Part shown: positions 1 to 8,465 of the stretch, in pieces | Numbering within the stretch: position 1 is the stretch's first letter | How the letters are laid out: every line of letters starts with the position of its first letter | From: an uncultured Clostridia bacterium | GTDB lineage: Bacteria; Bacillota; Clostridia; Christensenellales; CAG-314 | Assembly: GCA_947628135.1 (NCBI GenBank) | Contig: CANQYT010000008.1 | Coordinates: forward strand, 1-64,000 | DNA length: 64,000 bases | Direction of reading: 5' to 3' | The notes under the pieces: generated by a model | Told to the model about the DNA's origin: nothing | Seen by the model: only the letters and a program-made list of their open reading frames with translations | Database searches by the model: none | Made by a program: the position numbers and the translations under genes

Positions 1-510
1 GCAAATTTGATTGTTTATTATTCGAGAAAAGGCGAAAATTATTGGAACGGCTCGATAAAAAATCTTTCAAAAGGCAACACCGAGCGCGTTGCCGAGTTTG
101 TACGAAAGGCGGTCGGCGGCGATTTGTTTGAAGTCGACACCGTAAAACCCTATTCCGCCGATTATTACGAGTGCATAGAGGAAGCGAAAGCGGAACTTCG
201 CGCAAATGCCCGTCCCGAAATCAAGGGATATGTCGAGGATATTTCAAAATATGATACGATCTTTGTCGGCTATCCGAATTGGTGGGGACATATGCCGATG
301 TGTATGTGTACGTTTCTCGAACGCTATGATTTTTCGGGCAAGAAAATCATTCCGTTCTGCACGAATGAGGGCAGCGGGATGGGGTCGAGCGAAAGGCAAC
401 TGAAAAGCGTCTGCAAAGGCGCGGTCATCGCCGCCGGGCTTTCGATCCACGGCGCGGAAGCAGAACAGTCGGAAACGAAAGTTTCCGCTTGGGCAAAGAA
501 AAATATTTGA
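1..510 (+). CDS. Flavodoxin family protein, 5' end cut by window
   Basis: Short flavodoxin-like protein that would bind FMN and act as a small electron carrier or quinone/flavin reductase in the cytoplasm. The frame is open from base 1 and begins ...ANLIVYYSRKGENYW, so the true start (probably one or a few codons upstream) lies outside the window; an internal TTG at 7 is an unlikely start. The N-terminal beta-strand followed by a glycine/threonine-rich loop (SKGNTERVAEFV) resembles the FMN phosphate loop, and VGYPNWWGHMP resembles the flavin-stacking loop seen in this family. No signal peptide is visible in what remains. It is followed 12 bases later by an aldo/keto reductase, so the two are probably one operon. 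Family call is firm; the electron partner is unknown. Confidence 0.85.
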   Translation, partial: ANLIVYYSRKGENYWNGSIKNLSKGNTERVAEFVRKAVGGDLFEVDTVKPYSADYYECIEEAKAELRANARPEIKGYVEDISKYDTIFVGYPNWWGHMPMCMCTFLERYDFSGKKIIPFCTNEGSGMGSSERQLKSVCKGAVIAAGLSIHGAEAEQSETKVSAWAKKNI

Positions 511-522
511 TTGGAGGAAAAT

Positions 523-1374
523 ATGAAATACTTTGACTTAAACAACGGGGTAAAAATGCCTATGGTCGGGATAGGAACGTTCCTGCTTTCTCCCGAGGAA
601 GCGGAAAATTCCGTCTATGAGGCTTTGAAAGCGGGCTATCCGATGATAGACACGGCAAACGGGTATATGAACGAGCGCGGCGTTGGCAGAGGTATCAAAC
701 GGAGCGGCGTCAAGCGCGAGGACGTTTTCCTCGTCACTAAACTGTGGCCCACCGAGTACGAAAACGGCGACAAGGCAATTGATGACACGCTCGCAAGGCT
801 CGGCACGGATTATATCGATTTGCTTTTTTTGCACCAGCCAGTAGGCAACTACATTGAGGGCTACAAGGCGTTGGAGCGGGCGTACAATGCGGGAACTATC
901 AAGGCAATTGGGCTCTCCAACTTCCCCCTCGACAGGCTTCAAAACGTCATTGACAATTGTACTGTCATTCCGCAGGTCGTGCAGGTCGAGGCGCATCCCT
1001 ACTATCCGCAGACCGAACTCAAAGAATATCTCAAAAAATTCGGAATGGGTCTTATGGCTTGGTATCCTTTGGGACACGGCGACAAGAGTTTGATGGAGCA
1101 GGAAATTTTCTCCCGTCTTGCGAAAAAATACGGAAAGTCCAACGCGCAGATCATTTTGCGGTGGCACGTTCAGGCGGGGAATATCGTCATTCCCGGCGCG
1201 AAGTCGAAGGCGCATATCGAGCAAAATATCGACCTCTTTGACTTTGAACTGACTGCGGAAGAAATGGCGGAAATCGCAGGGCTCGACCGCAACACGCGCT
1301 ACTACAATATGCCGATAGAAGACGCCGAGAAAGCGTATATGTCGCTGGATATTGATTTCAACGATCAGGAGTGA
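523..1374 (+). CDS. Aldo/keto reductase
   Basis: NAD(P)H-dependent reductase of the AKR superfamily, about 283 residues, the usual size for a cytoplasmic single-domain (beta/alpha)8 barrel. Motifs visible in order: GIGTFLL near the N-terminus, MIDTANGYMNERGVGRGI (catalytic Asp and Tyr region), LVTKLWP (catalytic Lys), LLFLHQP (catalytic His) and a C-terminal VIPGAKSKAHIEQN coenzyme-binding segment. An upstream TTG at 511 is in frame, but GGAGG at 513-517 places the start at ATG 523. It lies between a flavodoxin and an SDR gene, suggesting a small carbonyl/flavin reduction operon; the natural substrate cannot be read from sequence. Confidence 0.9.
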   Translation: MKYFDLNNGVKMPMVGIGTFLLSPEEAENSVYEALKAGYPMIDTANGYMNERGVGRGIKRSGVKREDVFLVTKLWPTEYENGDKAIDDTLARLGTDYIDLLFLHQPVGNYIEGYKALERAYNAGTIKAIGLSNFPLDRLQNVIDNCTVIPQVVQVEAHPYYPQTELKEYLKKFGMGLMAWYPLGHGDKSLMEQEIFSRLAKKYGKSNAQIILRWHVQAGNIVIPGAKSKAHIEQNIDLFDFELTAEEMAEIAGLDRNTRYYNMPIEDAEKAYMSLDIDFNDQE

Positions 1375-1381
1375 TGGTAAA

Positions 1382-2131
1382 ATGGATCTTTTGAAAGACA
1401 AGGTCGCAGTCGTTACGGGCGGCGGCTCGGGAATCGGCAGGGCTATTGCCGAACTTTACGCAAAGGAAGGCGCGTATGTCGTCATCGTCGGAAGGCGTGA
1501 AGCCCCTCTCAAAGAAACGGCGGCGGGCGACAAAAAAATTTCCTACGTCGTCGGCGATATTACAAAGTCCGACAACGTTGCAAACGTAGTGAACTATGTT
1601 AAGGAAAAATTCGGGCGGTTGGACATTCTCGTGAACAATGCGGGTTGGTGTCCCGTACAGCCCATCAAAGAAGTGACGCTTGCCGACTACGACAAGGCAT
1701 TTGATCTCGATGTCCGCGCTCTCGTGGATATGACCATTCAATGTTTGCCGCTCATCGTAAAGTCGAAAGGAAACATCATCAATCTTTCGACGGTAGGAGC
1801 GACTCACCGCGCCCCCAATCTCTCTATGTACGTCGGAGCGAAGGCTGCGGTAGAAAATTTCACACGCTGTTGGGCGCTCGAACTTGCGGCGGATGGTGTG
1901 CGCGTCAATGCGATTGCCCCCGGCGCGATACGTACCGACATCTGGAACGTTACCAATCTTTCCGACGAGGACGCAAAAAAGCACGAAGAAGGGATCGCCG
2001 CAACCATTCCCTTCGGCAGATTCGGCAGTCCCACGGAAGTGGCGAACGTTGCGCTCTTTCTCGCTTCCGAAATGGGAAGTTACGTGTCGGGAGCGATCTA
2101 CGCTGTTGACGGCGGACAGGGCGCGGCATAA
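1382..2131 (+). CDS. Short-chain dehydrogenase/reductase (SDR, FabG-like)
   Basis: Classical SDR of 249 residues. The Rossmann TGGGSGIGRA motif sits near residue 14, the NNAG motif in LDILVNNAGWC near the middle, and the YVGAK (YxxxK) active site with an upstream serine region (IINLSTVGA) follows; the C-terminal SGAIYAVDGGQ is typical of FabG-like enzymes. Start chosen at ATG 1382 because AGGAG lies at 1367-1371; an earlier in-frame codon at 1352 would overlap the reductase gene. It is the last gene of the flavodoxin-AKR-SDR operon and ends just before a hairpin terminator shared with the convergent LysR gene. Oxidoreductase role is certain, substrate is not. Confidence 0.9.
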   Translation: MDLLKDKVAVVTGGGSGIGRAIAELYAKEGAYVVIVGRREAPLKETAAGDKKISYVVGDITKSDNVANVVNYVKEKFGRLDILVNNAGWCPVQPIKEVTLADYDKAFDLDVRALVDMTIQCLPLIVKSKGNIINLSTVGATHRAPNLSMYVGAKAAVENFTRCWALELAADGVRVNAIAPGAIRTDIWNVTNLSDEDAKKHEEGIAATIPFGRFGSPTEVANVALFLASEMGSYVSGAIYAVDGGQGAA

Positions 2132-2149
2132 GTTAGCGTAAAATAAGAG

Positions 2150-2179
2150 AGGCGGCTTCGCACAGAAACCGCCTTTTTG
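2150..2179. terminator. Bidirectional rho-independent terminator
   Basis: AGGCGG at 2150-2155 pairs with CCGCCT at 2169-2174 and is followed by TTTTTG. It separates the rightward SDR gene from the convergent lysR gene. Confidence 0.7.
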
Positions 2180-2182
2180 TTT

Positions 2183-3025
2183 TTATTGATACCGTTCTAT
2201 AAACTCTTGTAATGCCGCCTTGTTCTTTTTCAGAATATGGCAGTAAAATGTAAGCGTCGCCGCTTCGTCCAAAATGGGAATTTGGATAGTGTTTTCGCCA
2301 CCGCCGTAATGACGGGCAGACAGTTCCGTCGAAAATGATAGAAGGGAACTCTCCCGTTTCAACGCCTCGAAACTGTCTCTGTTTTCCAGTAAAATAATGT
2401 GGACGGCAGGCATTTGTTCGCGAATGATATTCTCCCACACACCCGTATGGGCATACAGAAGAACGGAATATTTTTCGATTTCGGAAAAACGGACGCCATC
2501 CTTCTTTTTTGCAAGTGGATGAATTTTCGGCACGTTCAAAAGGAGAGTTTCCTTGCCCGCGAGGACGGAAACTATGTCGGGATCGTTGGCTTTTTCCGTT
2601 GAAATGATGATTTGATACGTTCCCGCCTTTAATCTCTCAAAGAGTTTATCGTTTTCGGCGACTTCCGAAGTGAGTCGTTTTTCGGGGTAAAGCGAAGAAA
2701 GAAAGGGCAGAATTTCCCAAAGCGGTGCAGGCGCGCAAGATGCTACGGCGACCGTTCTGTTCACTCTGTCGAATTGCCGTACTTGTTCGGCAAAAGTTTT
2801 CGCGCTTTTCAAAATATCCTCCGAGAGGGAGAGTGCGAATTTTCCGTTTTCGTTCAGTTCTATTTTGTTCTTCCCGTGAGAAAACAACTTCACTTGCAGT
2901 TCCTGCTCGAATTTCTGCATAGAGCGGGATAGCGCCGGTTGTGAAATGAAAAGTTGCTCTGCGGCTTTTGAAAGAGTTCCGCATTTTACTATCGTAACAA
3001 ATTGTTCCAGTTGATTGAGTTCCAT
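2183..3025 (-). CDS. LysR-type transcriptional regulator
   Basis: DNA-binding regulator of 280 residues. The N-terminus MELNQLEQFVTIVKCGTLSK and the following AAEQLFISQPALSRSMQKFE form the LysR winged helix-turn-helix; the remainder (about 90-280) is the periplasmic-binding-like effector domain. Start chosen at 3025 because a TTGACA-17-TATGAT promoter ends 6 bases before this ATG. An in-frame TTG at 3049 would lie inside the promoter. It faces away from the lipoprotein-reductase operon and towards the flavodoxin-AKR-SDR operon, so it may control one or both. Its effector is unknown, although the neighbours suggest an aldehyde, quinone or redox signal. Confidence 0.9.
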   Translation of the reverse strand: MELNQLEQFVTIVKCGTLSKAAEQLFISQPALSRSMQKFEQELQVKLFSHGKNKIELNENGKFALSLSEDILKSAKTFAEQVRQFDRVNRTVAVASCAPAPLWEILPFLSSLYPEKRLTSEVAENDKLFERLKAGTYQIIISTEKANDPDIVSVLAGKETLLLNVPKIHPLAKKKDGVRFSEIEKYSVLLYAHTGVWENIIREQMPAVHIILLENRDSFEALKRESSLLSFSTELSARHYGGGENTIQIPILDEAATLTFYCHILKKNKAALQEFIERYQ

Positions 3026-3031
3026 ACGAAA

Positions 3032-3060
3032 ATCATAACATAGGCGCAATTTGATGTCAA
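3032..3060 (-). promoter_or_regulatory. lysR promoter, apparently leaderless
   Basis: Read on the minus strand: TTGACA (3060-3055), 17-base spacer, TATGAT (3037-3032), then six bases and the ATG at 3025. No Shine-Dalgarno lies between, so transcription probably starts at or next to the start codon. Confidence 0.7.
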
Positions 3061-3079
3061 CAGTATGCGCAAGGGTTAT
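3035..3079. promoter_or_regulatory. Inverted repeat, candidate LysR operator
   Basis: Arms ATAAC-N4-GCGCA (3035-3048) and TGCGC-N4-GTTAT (3066-3079) are inverted copies matching at all ten conserved positions. They flank and overlap the lysR promoter and lie just upstream of the rightward promoter at 3101. This placement fits autoregulation plus control of the divergent operon, as is usual for LysR proteins. Binding itself is inferred. Confidence 0.55.
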
Positions 3080-3100
3080 AGCAGATTGAAAAAAAAGTAT

Positions 3101-3129
3101 TTTACGCTCTGCATTATATAATGTATAAT
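3101..3129 (+). promoter_or_regulatory. Promoter of the lipoprotein/reductase operon
   Basis: TTTACG, 17-base spacer, TATAAT. It leaves a leader of about 130 bases before the fusion gene at 3265; the -35 box starts about 20 bases from the LysR-type inverted repeat. Confidence 0.6.
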
Positions 3130-3264
3130 AAAAGCGAAAATAAAGAAAAAGGCTGTACGATGGGTATCCACGGCGCGTTTCTTGATAAATAAACTCTGTT
3201 TTCGCGCCGTTACCTGCTCAAAAGCTATGTAGCGGCACTATGCTTTTTTCGGGGGAGATTTGTT

Positions 3265-4887
3265 ATGAAGCGCTTAAAAATTTTATCTGTTCTTTTGACG
3301 CTTGCGCTTGGTTTGTGCATTGTGCTTGCCGCCTGCGACGGCGGGCAAGGCGGCAATCCCGATCCCGGTACAACAACTCCCAACGGCACCGCGTCGGGAA
3401 ATGTGCTCGTCGTCTACTTTTCGGCACAAAATCACACGGAGACGGTCGCGCAGTATATCGCGGAAGCGACGAACGCGGATACCTTCGAGATCACACCTGT
3501 AAACCCTTATTCTTTCGACGATTTGGATTGGACGGACGACAACAGCCGCGTTTCGAGAGAACACGAGGATGAAAGTCTGCGCGTCGTGGAACTCGAAAAA
3601 GAAACGCCCGACGGTTGGGATGATTACAAAACTGTTTTCATCGGTTATCCCATCTGGTGGGGCATTGCGGCATGGCCTGTAAACGGCTTTGTAGAGGCAA
3701 ACGACTTCACGGGCAAGACGGTAATTCCATTCTGCACGTCGTCGAGTTCGGACCTTGGAGAAAGCGCCGAAATTCTCAAAGAAATGGCAAACGGCGGCGA
3801 ATGGCTTGAAGGACAACGGTTTTCATCGGGCGCGTCGCAGGATACTGTTGAAGAATGGGTCGAGAGCCTCGATATCAACTTCGGATCGAGCCTCGATATC
3901 AGTTTTCCCTTGACAGAGGAAGCCCCCGGCGCGGATGCGCAAGACGGCGGGCCGCAGAGTGCGTCGAAGGTCGCTTCGGTAAAAGGCGTTCCGCTCGTCA
4001 CCTTGAATAACGGCGTTCAGATGCCTCGTTTCGGCTTGGGTACGCAAATTCAATCTATGGAGAACCGCAATGATTTGACGCCGCTCAACACAACTTCCCG
4101 CACGGCAGTTGCCGCGGCGCTCGAAGCGGGCTACCGTCATCTGGACGACGCGCACGGCTATATGAACGAGAAGGGCGTTGCAAAGGGCATTGAGGATAGC
4201 GGCGTCCCCCGCGAGGAAATTTGGATCACCGATAAACTGTGGCCCAGCGAATACGCAGACGCCGAAAATGCAATCGACGCTATGCTCGACCGCCTCGGCG
4301 TGGAATATATCGACCTACTGTATCTCCATCATCCCGCAGGTCCGATTTCAACGATCGAAAGCGCATGGCGGGCAATGGAAAAAGCCTACCGTGAGGGCAA
4401 GATTCGCGCCCTCGGCATTTCCAATTTCGATAACCGCCCGCAGGCGTATGAAGCGATTATGGACGAGGATATAAAACCGCAGGTTATGCAGATCGAGTGC
4501 CACCCTCTCGCTCAAAGAAAGGAAACGCGGGAACTTGCGGCGCGTGACAATATCCAAGTGGAGTGTTGGTATCCCTTAAAACACGCCGATCCCTCGCTTC
4601 TCGGAGATACAACTCTCGACGATATTGCCGAAGCGCATAATAAGAGCGTCGTGCAGATCATTGTCCGTTGGCACATTCAGGAAGGATTTTCGGTCATCCC
4701 CGGCTCCACAAACCCCGACCACATTGCCGAGAATATCGACGTATTTGATTTTGAACTCACGGAGGAGGAAATGAACCGCATCCGCGCTCTCGATATGGGT
4801 GACAGCGGTCGTTCATTCCGAATGGGATATAGCGACAGTTTGAGCTTTTTCGGCACGGACCCGCCCGATTGGAACGGTACATTTTGA
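3265..4887 (+). CDS. Lipoprotein with flavodoxin domain fused to aldo/keto reductase domain
   Basis: A 540-residue two-domain protein. Residues 1-24 are a lipoprotein signal peptide ending in LAAC, so Cys24 would be lipidated and the protein exposed outside the membrane. Residues about 45-200 are flavodoxin-like (NVLVVYFSAQNHTETVAQYI; IGYPIWWGIAAWP). Residues about 241-540 are an aldo/keto reductase with HLDDAHGYMNEKGVAKGI, ITDKLWP and LLYLHHPAG, so the catalytic Asp-Tyr-Lys-His set appears intact. GGGGGAG precedes ATG 3265. The same two domains occur separately in the next two genes. Odd point: both domains normally use soluble cofactors, so an exported location is unexpected; the export call rests only on the signal peptide. 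Confidence 0.85.
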   Translation: MKRLKILSVLLTLALGLCIVLAACDGGQGGNPDPGTTTPNGTASGNVLVVYFSAQNHTETVAQYIAEATNADTFEITPVNPYSFDDLDWTDDNSRVSREHEDESLRVVELEKETPDGWDDYKTVFIGYPIWWGIAAWPVNGFVEANDFTGKTVIPFCTSSSSDLGESAEILKEMANGGEWLEGQRFSSGASQDTVEEWVESLDINFGSSLDISFPLTEEAPGADAQDGGPQSASKVASVKGVPLVTLNNGVQMPRFGLGTQIQSMENRNDLTPLNTTSRTAVAAALEAGYRHLDDAHGYMNEKGVAKGIEDSGVPREEIWITDKLWPSEYADAENAIDAMLDRLGVEYIDLLYLHHPAGPISTIESAWRAMEKAYREGKIRALGISNFDNRPQAYEAIMDEDIKPQVMQIECHPLAQRKETRELAARDNIQVECWYPLKHADPSLLGDTTLDDIAEAHNKSVVQIIVRWHIQEGFSVIPGSTNPDHIAENIDVFDFELTEEEMNRIRALDMGDSGRSFRMGYSDSLSFFGTDPPDWNGTF

Positions 4888-4930
4888 TAGAATTTCGGCA
4901 GCCTTCGGTTTTTCGTCATAAGGAGGAACT

Positions 4931-5788
4931 ATGGAATTTCGGACATTGAACAATGGAACGCAGATACCTTGCCTCGGCATCGGCACTTTCCGTATCCGTC
5001 CCGAAGATTGCGAGATCTCGGTCTCCGCGGCAATAGAGGCGGGTTATCGGCTCATCGACACGGCAAACGTCTATCTCAACGAGAAAGCGGTCGGGCGCGG
5101 CATCAAAAAAGCGGGCGTCCCCCGCGAAGAACTCATTTTGACCACAAAATTGTGGCCGACCGAGTTCAAATACCAAAAGGCAAAGGCGCAAATCGACGCC
5201 ACGCTCAAACGGCTCGACACCGACTATGTCGACATTATGCTTTTGCACCAACAATACGGCGACGTCCTCGGCGCGTGGAAAGCGCTCGAGGAAGGCGTAC
5301 GCGAGGGCAAGATCAAAACGCTCGGCGTCTCCAACTTCGATGAAATGCACCTTATAAAACTGCTTGCAAATTGCACCATAAAGCCTGCGATCATACAGGT
5401 CGAATGCCATCCGTACTATCAGCAGACCGCCATTCGCGAACTACTGAAAAAGGAAAACATTGTGTTGGAATCGTGGTATCCGCTCGGCAGCGGCAACAGC
5501 GGTCTCTTGGGCGAGGAAACCGTAAGAAATCTTGCCAAAAAGTATGGAAAAACGGCGGTACAGATCCTGTTGAGATGGCACGTGCAGGAGGGGTTCGTTG
5601 TGATTCCGGGCTCGAAAAATCCTTTGCATATCAAAGAAAATGCAGATATTTTCGACTTCGAACTTGACGAGGACGATATGAAGTTGATGCGCGCTCTCGA
5701 CAAAAATAAGAGGTTCTTCAAGGTGCCGAAGGTTTTGCAGAGAATAATGTTCCCTCTCGGCAAGATCGACTTCGAAAAACAGTCTTAA
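4931..5788 (+). CDS. Aldo/keto reductase
   Basis: Cytoplasmic AKR of 285 residues with no signal peptide. Visible motifs are LGIGTFRI, LIDTANVYLNEKAVGRGI, LTTKLWP, IMLLHQQYG and VIPGSKNPLHIKEN, covering the catalytic residues and the coenzyme pocket. AAGGAGG precedes ATG 4931. It follows the lipoprotein fusion by 43 bases and precedes a lipoprotein flavodoxin by 27 bases, so all belong to one operon. It resembles the reductase at 523 and the reductase half of the fusion, suggesting local duplication. Substrate unknown. Confidence 0.9.
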   Translation: MEFRTLNNGTQIPCLGIGTFRIRPEDCEISVSAAIEAGYRLIDTANVYLNEKAVGRGIKKAGVPREELILTTKLWPTEFKYQKAKAQIDATLKRLDTDYVDIMLLHQQYGDVLGAWKALEEGVREGKIKTLGVSNFDEMHLIKLLANCTIKPAIIQVECHPYYQQTAIRELLKKENIVLESWYPLGSGNSGLLGEETVRNLAKKYGKTAVQILLRWHVQEGFVVIPGSKNPLHIKENADIFDFELDEDDMKLMRALDKNKRFFKVPKVLQRIMFPLGKIDFEKQS

Positions 5789-5815
5789 AATGCGATAAAA
5801 TTTCAGGAGGATGTT

Positions 5816-6388
5816 ATGAAAAAAATCCTAACAATATTGGCGACGGTTTTGCTTTCTCTGTGCTTGTGCGTCGGACTTGCCGCTTGCGGCGGGGACAGCA
5901 CGGTAACGCCGTCGGGCGATGTACTTGTCGTCTACTTTTCGGCAAGCGGCAATACGGAGAAGATCGCAAACTATATTGCGGAGATTACAGGCGGAACAAC
6001 ATTCGAGATCGAACCCGTTGTACCTTATACTTCCGCCGATTTGAGGTGGACGGACAGCAACAGCCGCGTCGTGAAAGAGCATAACGATCCCAACCGTAAC
6101 GTAGAACTTACCACAACGCAAGTGGAAAATTGGGACAGTTACGAAACGGTATTTATCGGCTATCCCATCTGGTGGCAAGAGGCCTCGTGGGTGGTAGATA
6201 ATTTCGTCAAAGACAATGATTTTACGGGAAAGACAGTGATCCCGTTCTGCACGTCGTCAAGTTCGGGGCTCGGTAAAAGCGGCAAGCTTCTTGCACAAAT
6301 GGCGGGAACGGGCGATTGGAAAGATGGCAAAAGATTTTCCTCGTCCGCGTCGAAAAGCGACGTCGAGGAATGGATCGTTCTCGAATGA
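5816..6388 (+). CDS. Lipoprotein flavodoxin
   Basis: 190-residue flavodoxin-family protein with a lipoprotein signal peptide ending LAAC (Cys24). The mature part starts with VLVVYFSASGNTEKIANYIA, a recognisable FMN phosphate-binding loop, and contains FIGYPIWWQEASW and FTGKTVIPFCTSSSS like the flavodoxin half of the gene at 3265. AGGAGG precedes the ATG. It probably carries electrons, or reduces quinones or flavins, on the outer face of the membrane; that location is inferred from the signal peptide. The close similarity to the fusion protein's first domain suggests that one derived from the other. Confidence 0.87.
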   Translation: MKKILTILATVLLSLCLCVGLAACGGDSTVTPSGDVLVVYFSASGNTEKIANYIAEITGGTTFEIEPVVPYTSADLRWTDSNSRVVKEHNDPNRNVELTTTQVENWDSYETVFIGYPIWWQEASWVVDNFVKDNDFTGKTVIPFCTSSSSGLGKSGKLLAQMAGTGDWKDGKRFSSSASKSDVEEWIVLE

Positions 6389-6442
6389 TTCCCATAAATT
6401 CCCCACAGAACGTTTTATAAAAAAATCAGGAGAATAACCCTT

Positions 6443-7579
6443 ATGAAAAAATTTATATCTACCATTACAGCGGTATTGCTTTCCCTCTGTCTATGTATCG
6501 GTTTTGCCGCTTGCGGCGAGAATAACGCGGGCGGCGGTAGCGACGACGATACCGTATATTACACCGTGACGTTCGATAGCCAAGGCGGAAGCGCTGTCGA
6601 AAGCCAAGAGATTCTTGCGGGTAACCCGGCGCGAGCGCCCGTATCGCCCGCAAAAGACAACTTCAACTTCAACGGTTGGTACAAGTCCGCAGACGAGGAC
6701 GCCGCATTGTGGAACTTCGCAACCGACCGCGTGAACGAAGATATTACGCTCTATGCGCATTGGGAGGCAATCGTAGTGCCGCCCGAGCCCACGGCAACCC
6801 TTCAATATGAGAGGAGCGGCGACGGCTACATTGTCACGGGAGACGCAGGGCAGGCGGAAAGCATTGTCATTCCCGCCGAATACAGCGGCAGCCCCGTCAT
6901 AGGAATCGCCGAACGCGCATTTGCGTATTCGCGACACCCCTCGTCCATTACTTCCGTGATCATTCCCGATAGTGTTACCGAGATTGGGCAAAACGCCTTC
7001 AACAATCAACACTACCTCGAAGAGGTACATATTGGTGAGGACAGCGCGCTCGAAAAGATCGGAAGCAACGCTTTTTCGGGCTGTTCCGCCTTAAAGAGTT
7101 TTTACCTGCCCGCTGGGTGCGTCTCTCTCGGATATGATGCTAATACTCCCCATTATACCGTCACGGATTCCGATTATATCGAAAGTTTCGGGGCGGTGTT
7201 CAACAACTGCGGTGCACTCGATGGCTTTACAGTCGCCTCTGGGAATACCGCTTTTGCGAGCCTGGGCGGACATCTTGTCTACATCGGCGGAGAACACGGA
7301 GCGGGCAGCGCGAAAATACTTGTGCGCGGCGTCAACGCTTCCGAAATTCCAAGTGACGTTACCGAAATCGGAGAAGCCGCTTTCCGCGACGCAATCATTT
7401 CTTCGATCACCATTCCCGCCACCGTCACGAAGATCGGGAAGTACGCCTTCGAGGACTGCGCCGATCTTTCGGAAATTATCTTCCTCGGCACGAGAGCGCA
7501 ATGGGAAGCGGTAGAAAAGGGTTTCTATTGGAATGACGGCACCGCCGATCCTACGGTCAATTGCTCTGGCGATGCGTAA
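6443..7579 (+). CDS. Lipoprotein with InlB-type repeat and BspA-like leucine-rich repeats
   Basis: 378-residue surface lipoprotein (signal peptide ending FAAC, Cys24). Residues about 35-105 match the Listeria-Bacteroides (InlB B) repeat pattern: VTFDSQGGSAV ... FNGWYKSADED ... ITLYAHW. The rest consists of BspA-like leucine-rich repeats of the LRR_5 kind, seen in IPDSVTEIGQNAFNN and IPATVTKIGKYAFEDC. Such proteins usually bind host or substrate polymers at the cell surface. The stop overlaps the start of the next hydrolase gene by 8 bases, implying translational coupling. Binding partner unknown. Confidence 0.87.
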   Translation: MKKFISTITAVLLSLCLCIGFAACGENNAGGGSDDDTVYYTVTFDSQGGSAVESQEILAGNPARAPVSPAKDNFNFNGWYKSADEDAALWNFATDRVNEDITLYAHWEAIVVPPEPTATLQYERSGDGYIVTGDAGQAESIVIPAEYSGSPVIGIAERAFAYSRHPSSITSVIIPDSVTEIGQNAFNNQHYLEEVHIGEDSALEKIGSNAFSGCSALKSFYLPAGCVSLGYDANTPHYTVTDSDYIESFGAVFNNCGALDGFTVASGNTAFASLGGHLVYIGGEHGAGSAKILVRGVNASEIPSDVTEIGEAAFRDAIISSITIPATVTKIGKYAFEDCADLSEIIFLGTRAQWEAVEKGFYWNDGTADPTVNCSGDA

Positions 7580-8462
7580 GTTTAAGTTTCTTATTCTTTT
7601 GTGCCTTGCGGTAACGCTTCTTCTTGCGGGCTGTTCCAATGCGAACGACCCCCAAAACGGCGTACCCCCGCAAACGGAGCGCGTACCCTCGGACGATATA
7701 ACGCCCACGACCCCCGAAGGGGACGACCTCGTGACCTACGGAACGGAAAGTTATCGCGGATTTCTCCTCGATAACGTCTATCATTTTCCGTCGGACGGCG
7801 AAATTCACTTCAACGTCTACATTCCCGAAAGTTACACGGGAAGCGAGCCCTATGCGCTCTACTTTACGCTCCCCGGCTATGAGGGACTGTATTTTCAGGG
7901 CGTCGGTGTCAATCTTCGTGCAGAAGCGTTCGGCTTCGAGGCGCAAAGGTACAACGACAAAATGATCATCGTCGCGCCCCAACTCTCCGATTGGGGAATG
8001 ACTTCCGCACGGCAGACGGTCGCGCTCGTCCGCTACTTTCTCTCGGCATACAATATCGATCAAACAAAAGTGTATGCAAACGGCTATTCGGGCGGCGGAG
8101 AAACGATGTCGCAGGTAATGGGGCTCGCTCCCGAACTCTTTACGGCGTATCTGCATTGCAGCGCACAATGGGACGGCGATTTGAATGTTTTGGCACAAGC
8201 GAAAACGCCCGTCTATATGGCGATCGGGCGGAATGACGAATATTACGGCTCGGTGCGGTTGATTTCTTCCTATGAACAGCTCGTTTCCATATACAGGGAA
8301 CAAGGGCTCAAAGACGAGGAAATCGCAAAACTCGTCGTTTTGGACGTCAAAGAAGCGGACTATTTCTCCGAATACGGGATTTCAAATCAACACGGCGGAG
8401 GAGGATATTTTGCCTACGACGGCGAGTTGATGGGTTGGCTGTTCGGGCAAAACAAGGAGTAA
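7572..8462 (+). CDS. Lipoprotein alpha/beta-hydrolase (esterase/polymer depolymerase-like)
   Basis: 296-residue lipoprotein; signal peptide ends LLAGC (Cys21). It has an alpha/beta-hydrolase core with the nucleophile elbow GYSGGGE, placing the catalytic Ser at about residue 173. An ALYFTLPGYEG segment could form the oxyanion region, and a late His lies near NQHGGGG. The family resembles PHB-depolymerase/feruloyl-esterase-like secreted enzymes; the substrate is unknown. Start chosen at ATG 7572, which begins the hydrophobic signal; an upstream codon in the same frame would put charged residues ahead of it. No clear ribosome-binding site is present, but the gene overlaps the previous one by 8 bases. 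Confidence 0.8.
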   Translation: MRKFKFLILLCLAVTLLLAGCSNANDPQNGVPPQTERVPSDDITPTTPEGDDLVTYGTESYRGFLLDNVYHFPSDGEIHFNVYIPESYTGSEPYALYFTLPGYEGLYFQGVGVNLRAEAFGFEAQRYNDKMIIVAPQLSDWGMTSARQTVALVRYFLSAYNIDQTKVYANGYSGGGETMSQVMGLAPELFTAYLHCSAQWDGDLNVLAQAKTPVYMAIGRNDEYYGSVRLISSYEQLVSIYREQGLKDEEIAKLVVLDVKEADYFSEYGISNQHGGGGYFAYDGELMGWLFGQNKE

Positions 8463-8465
8463 ATT

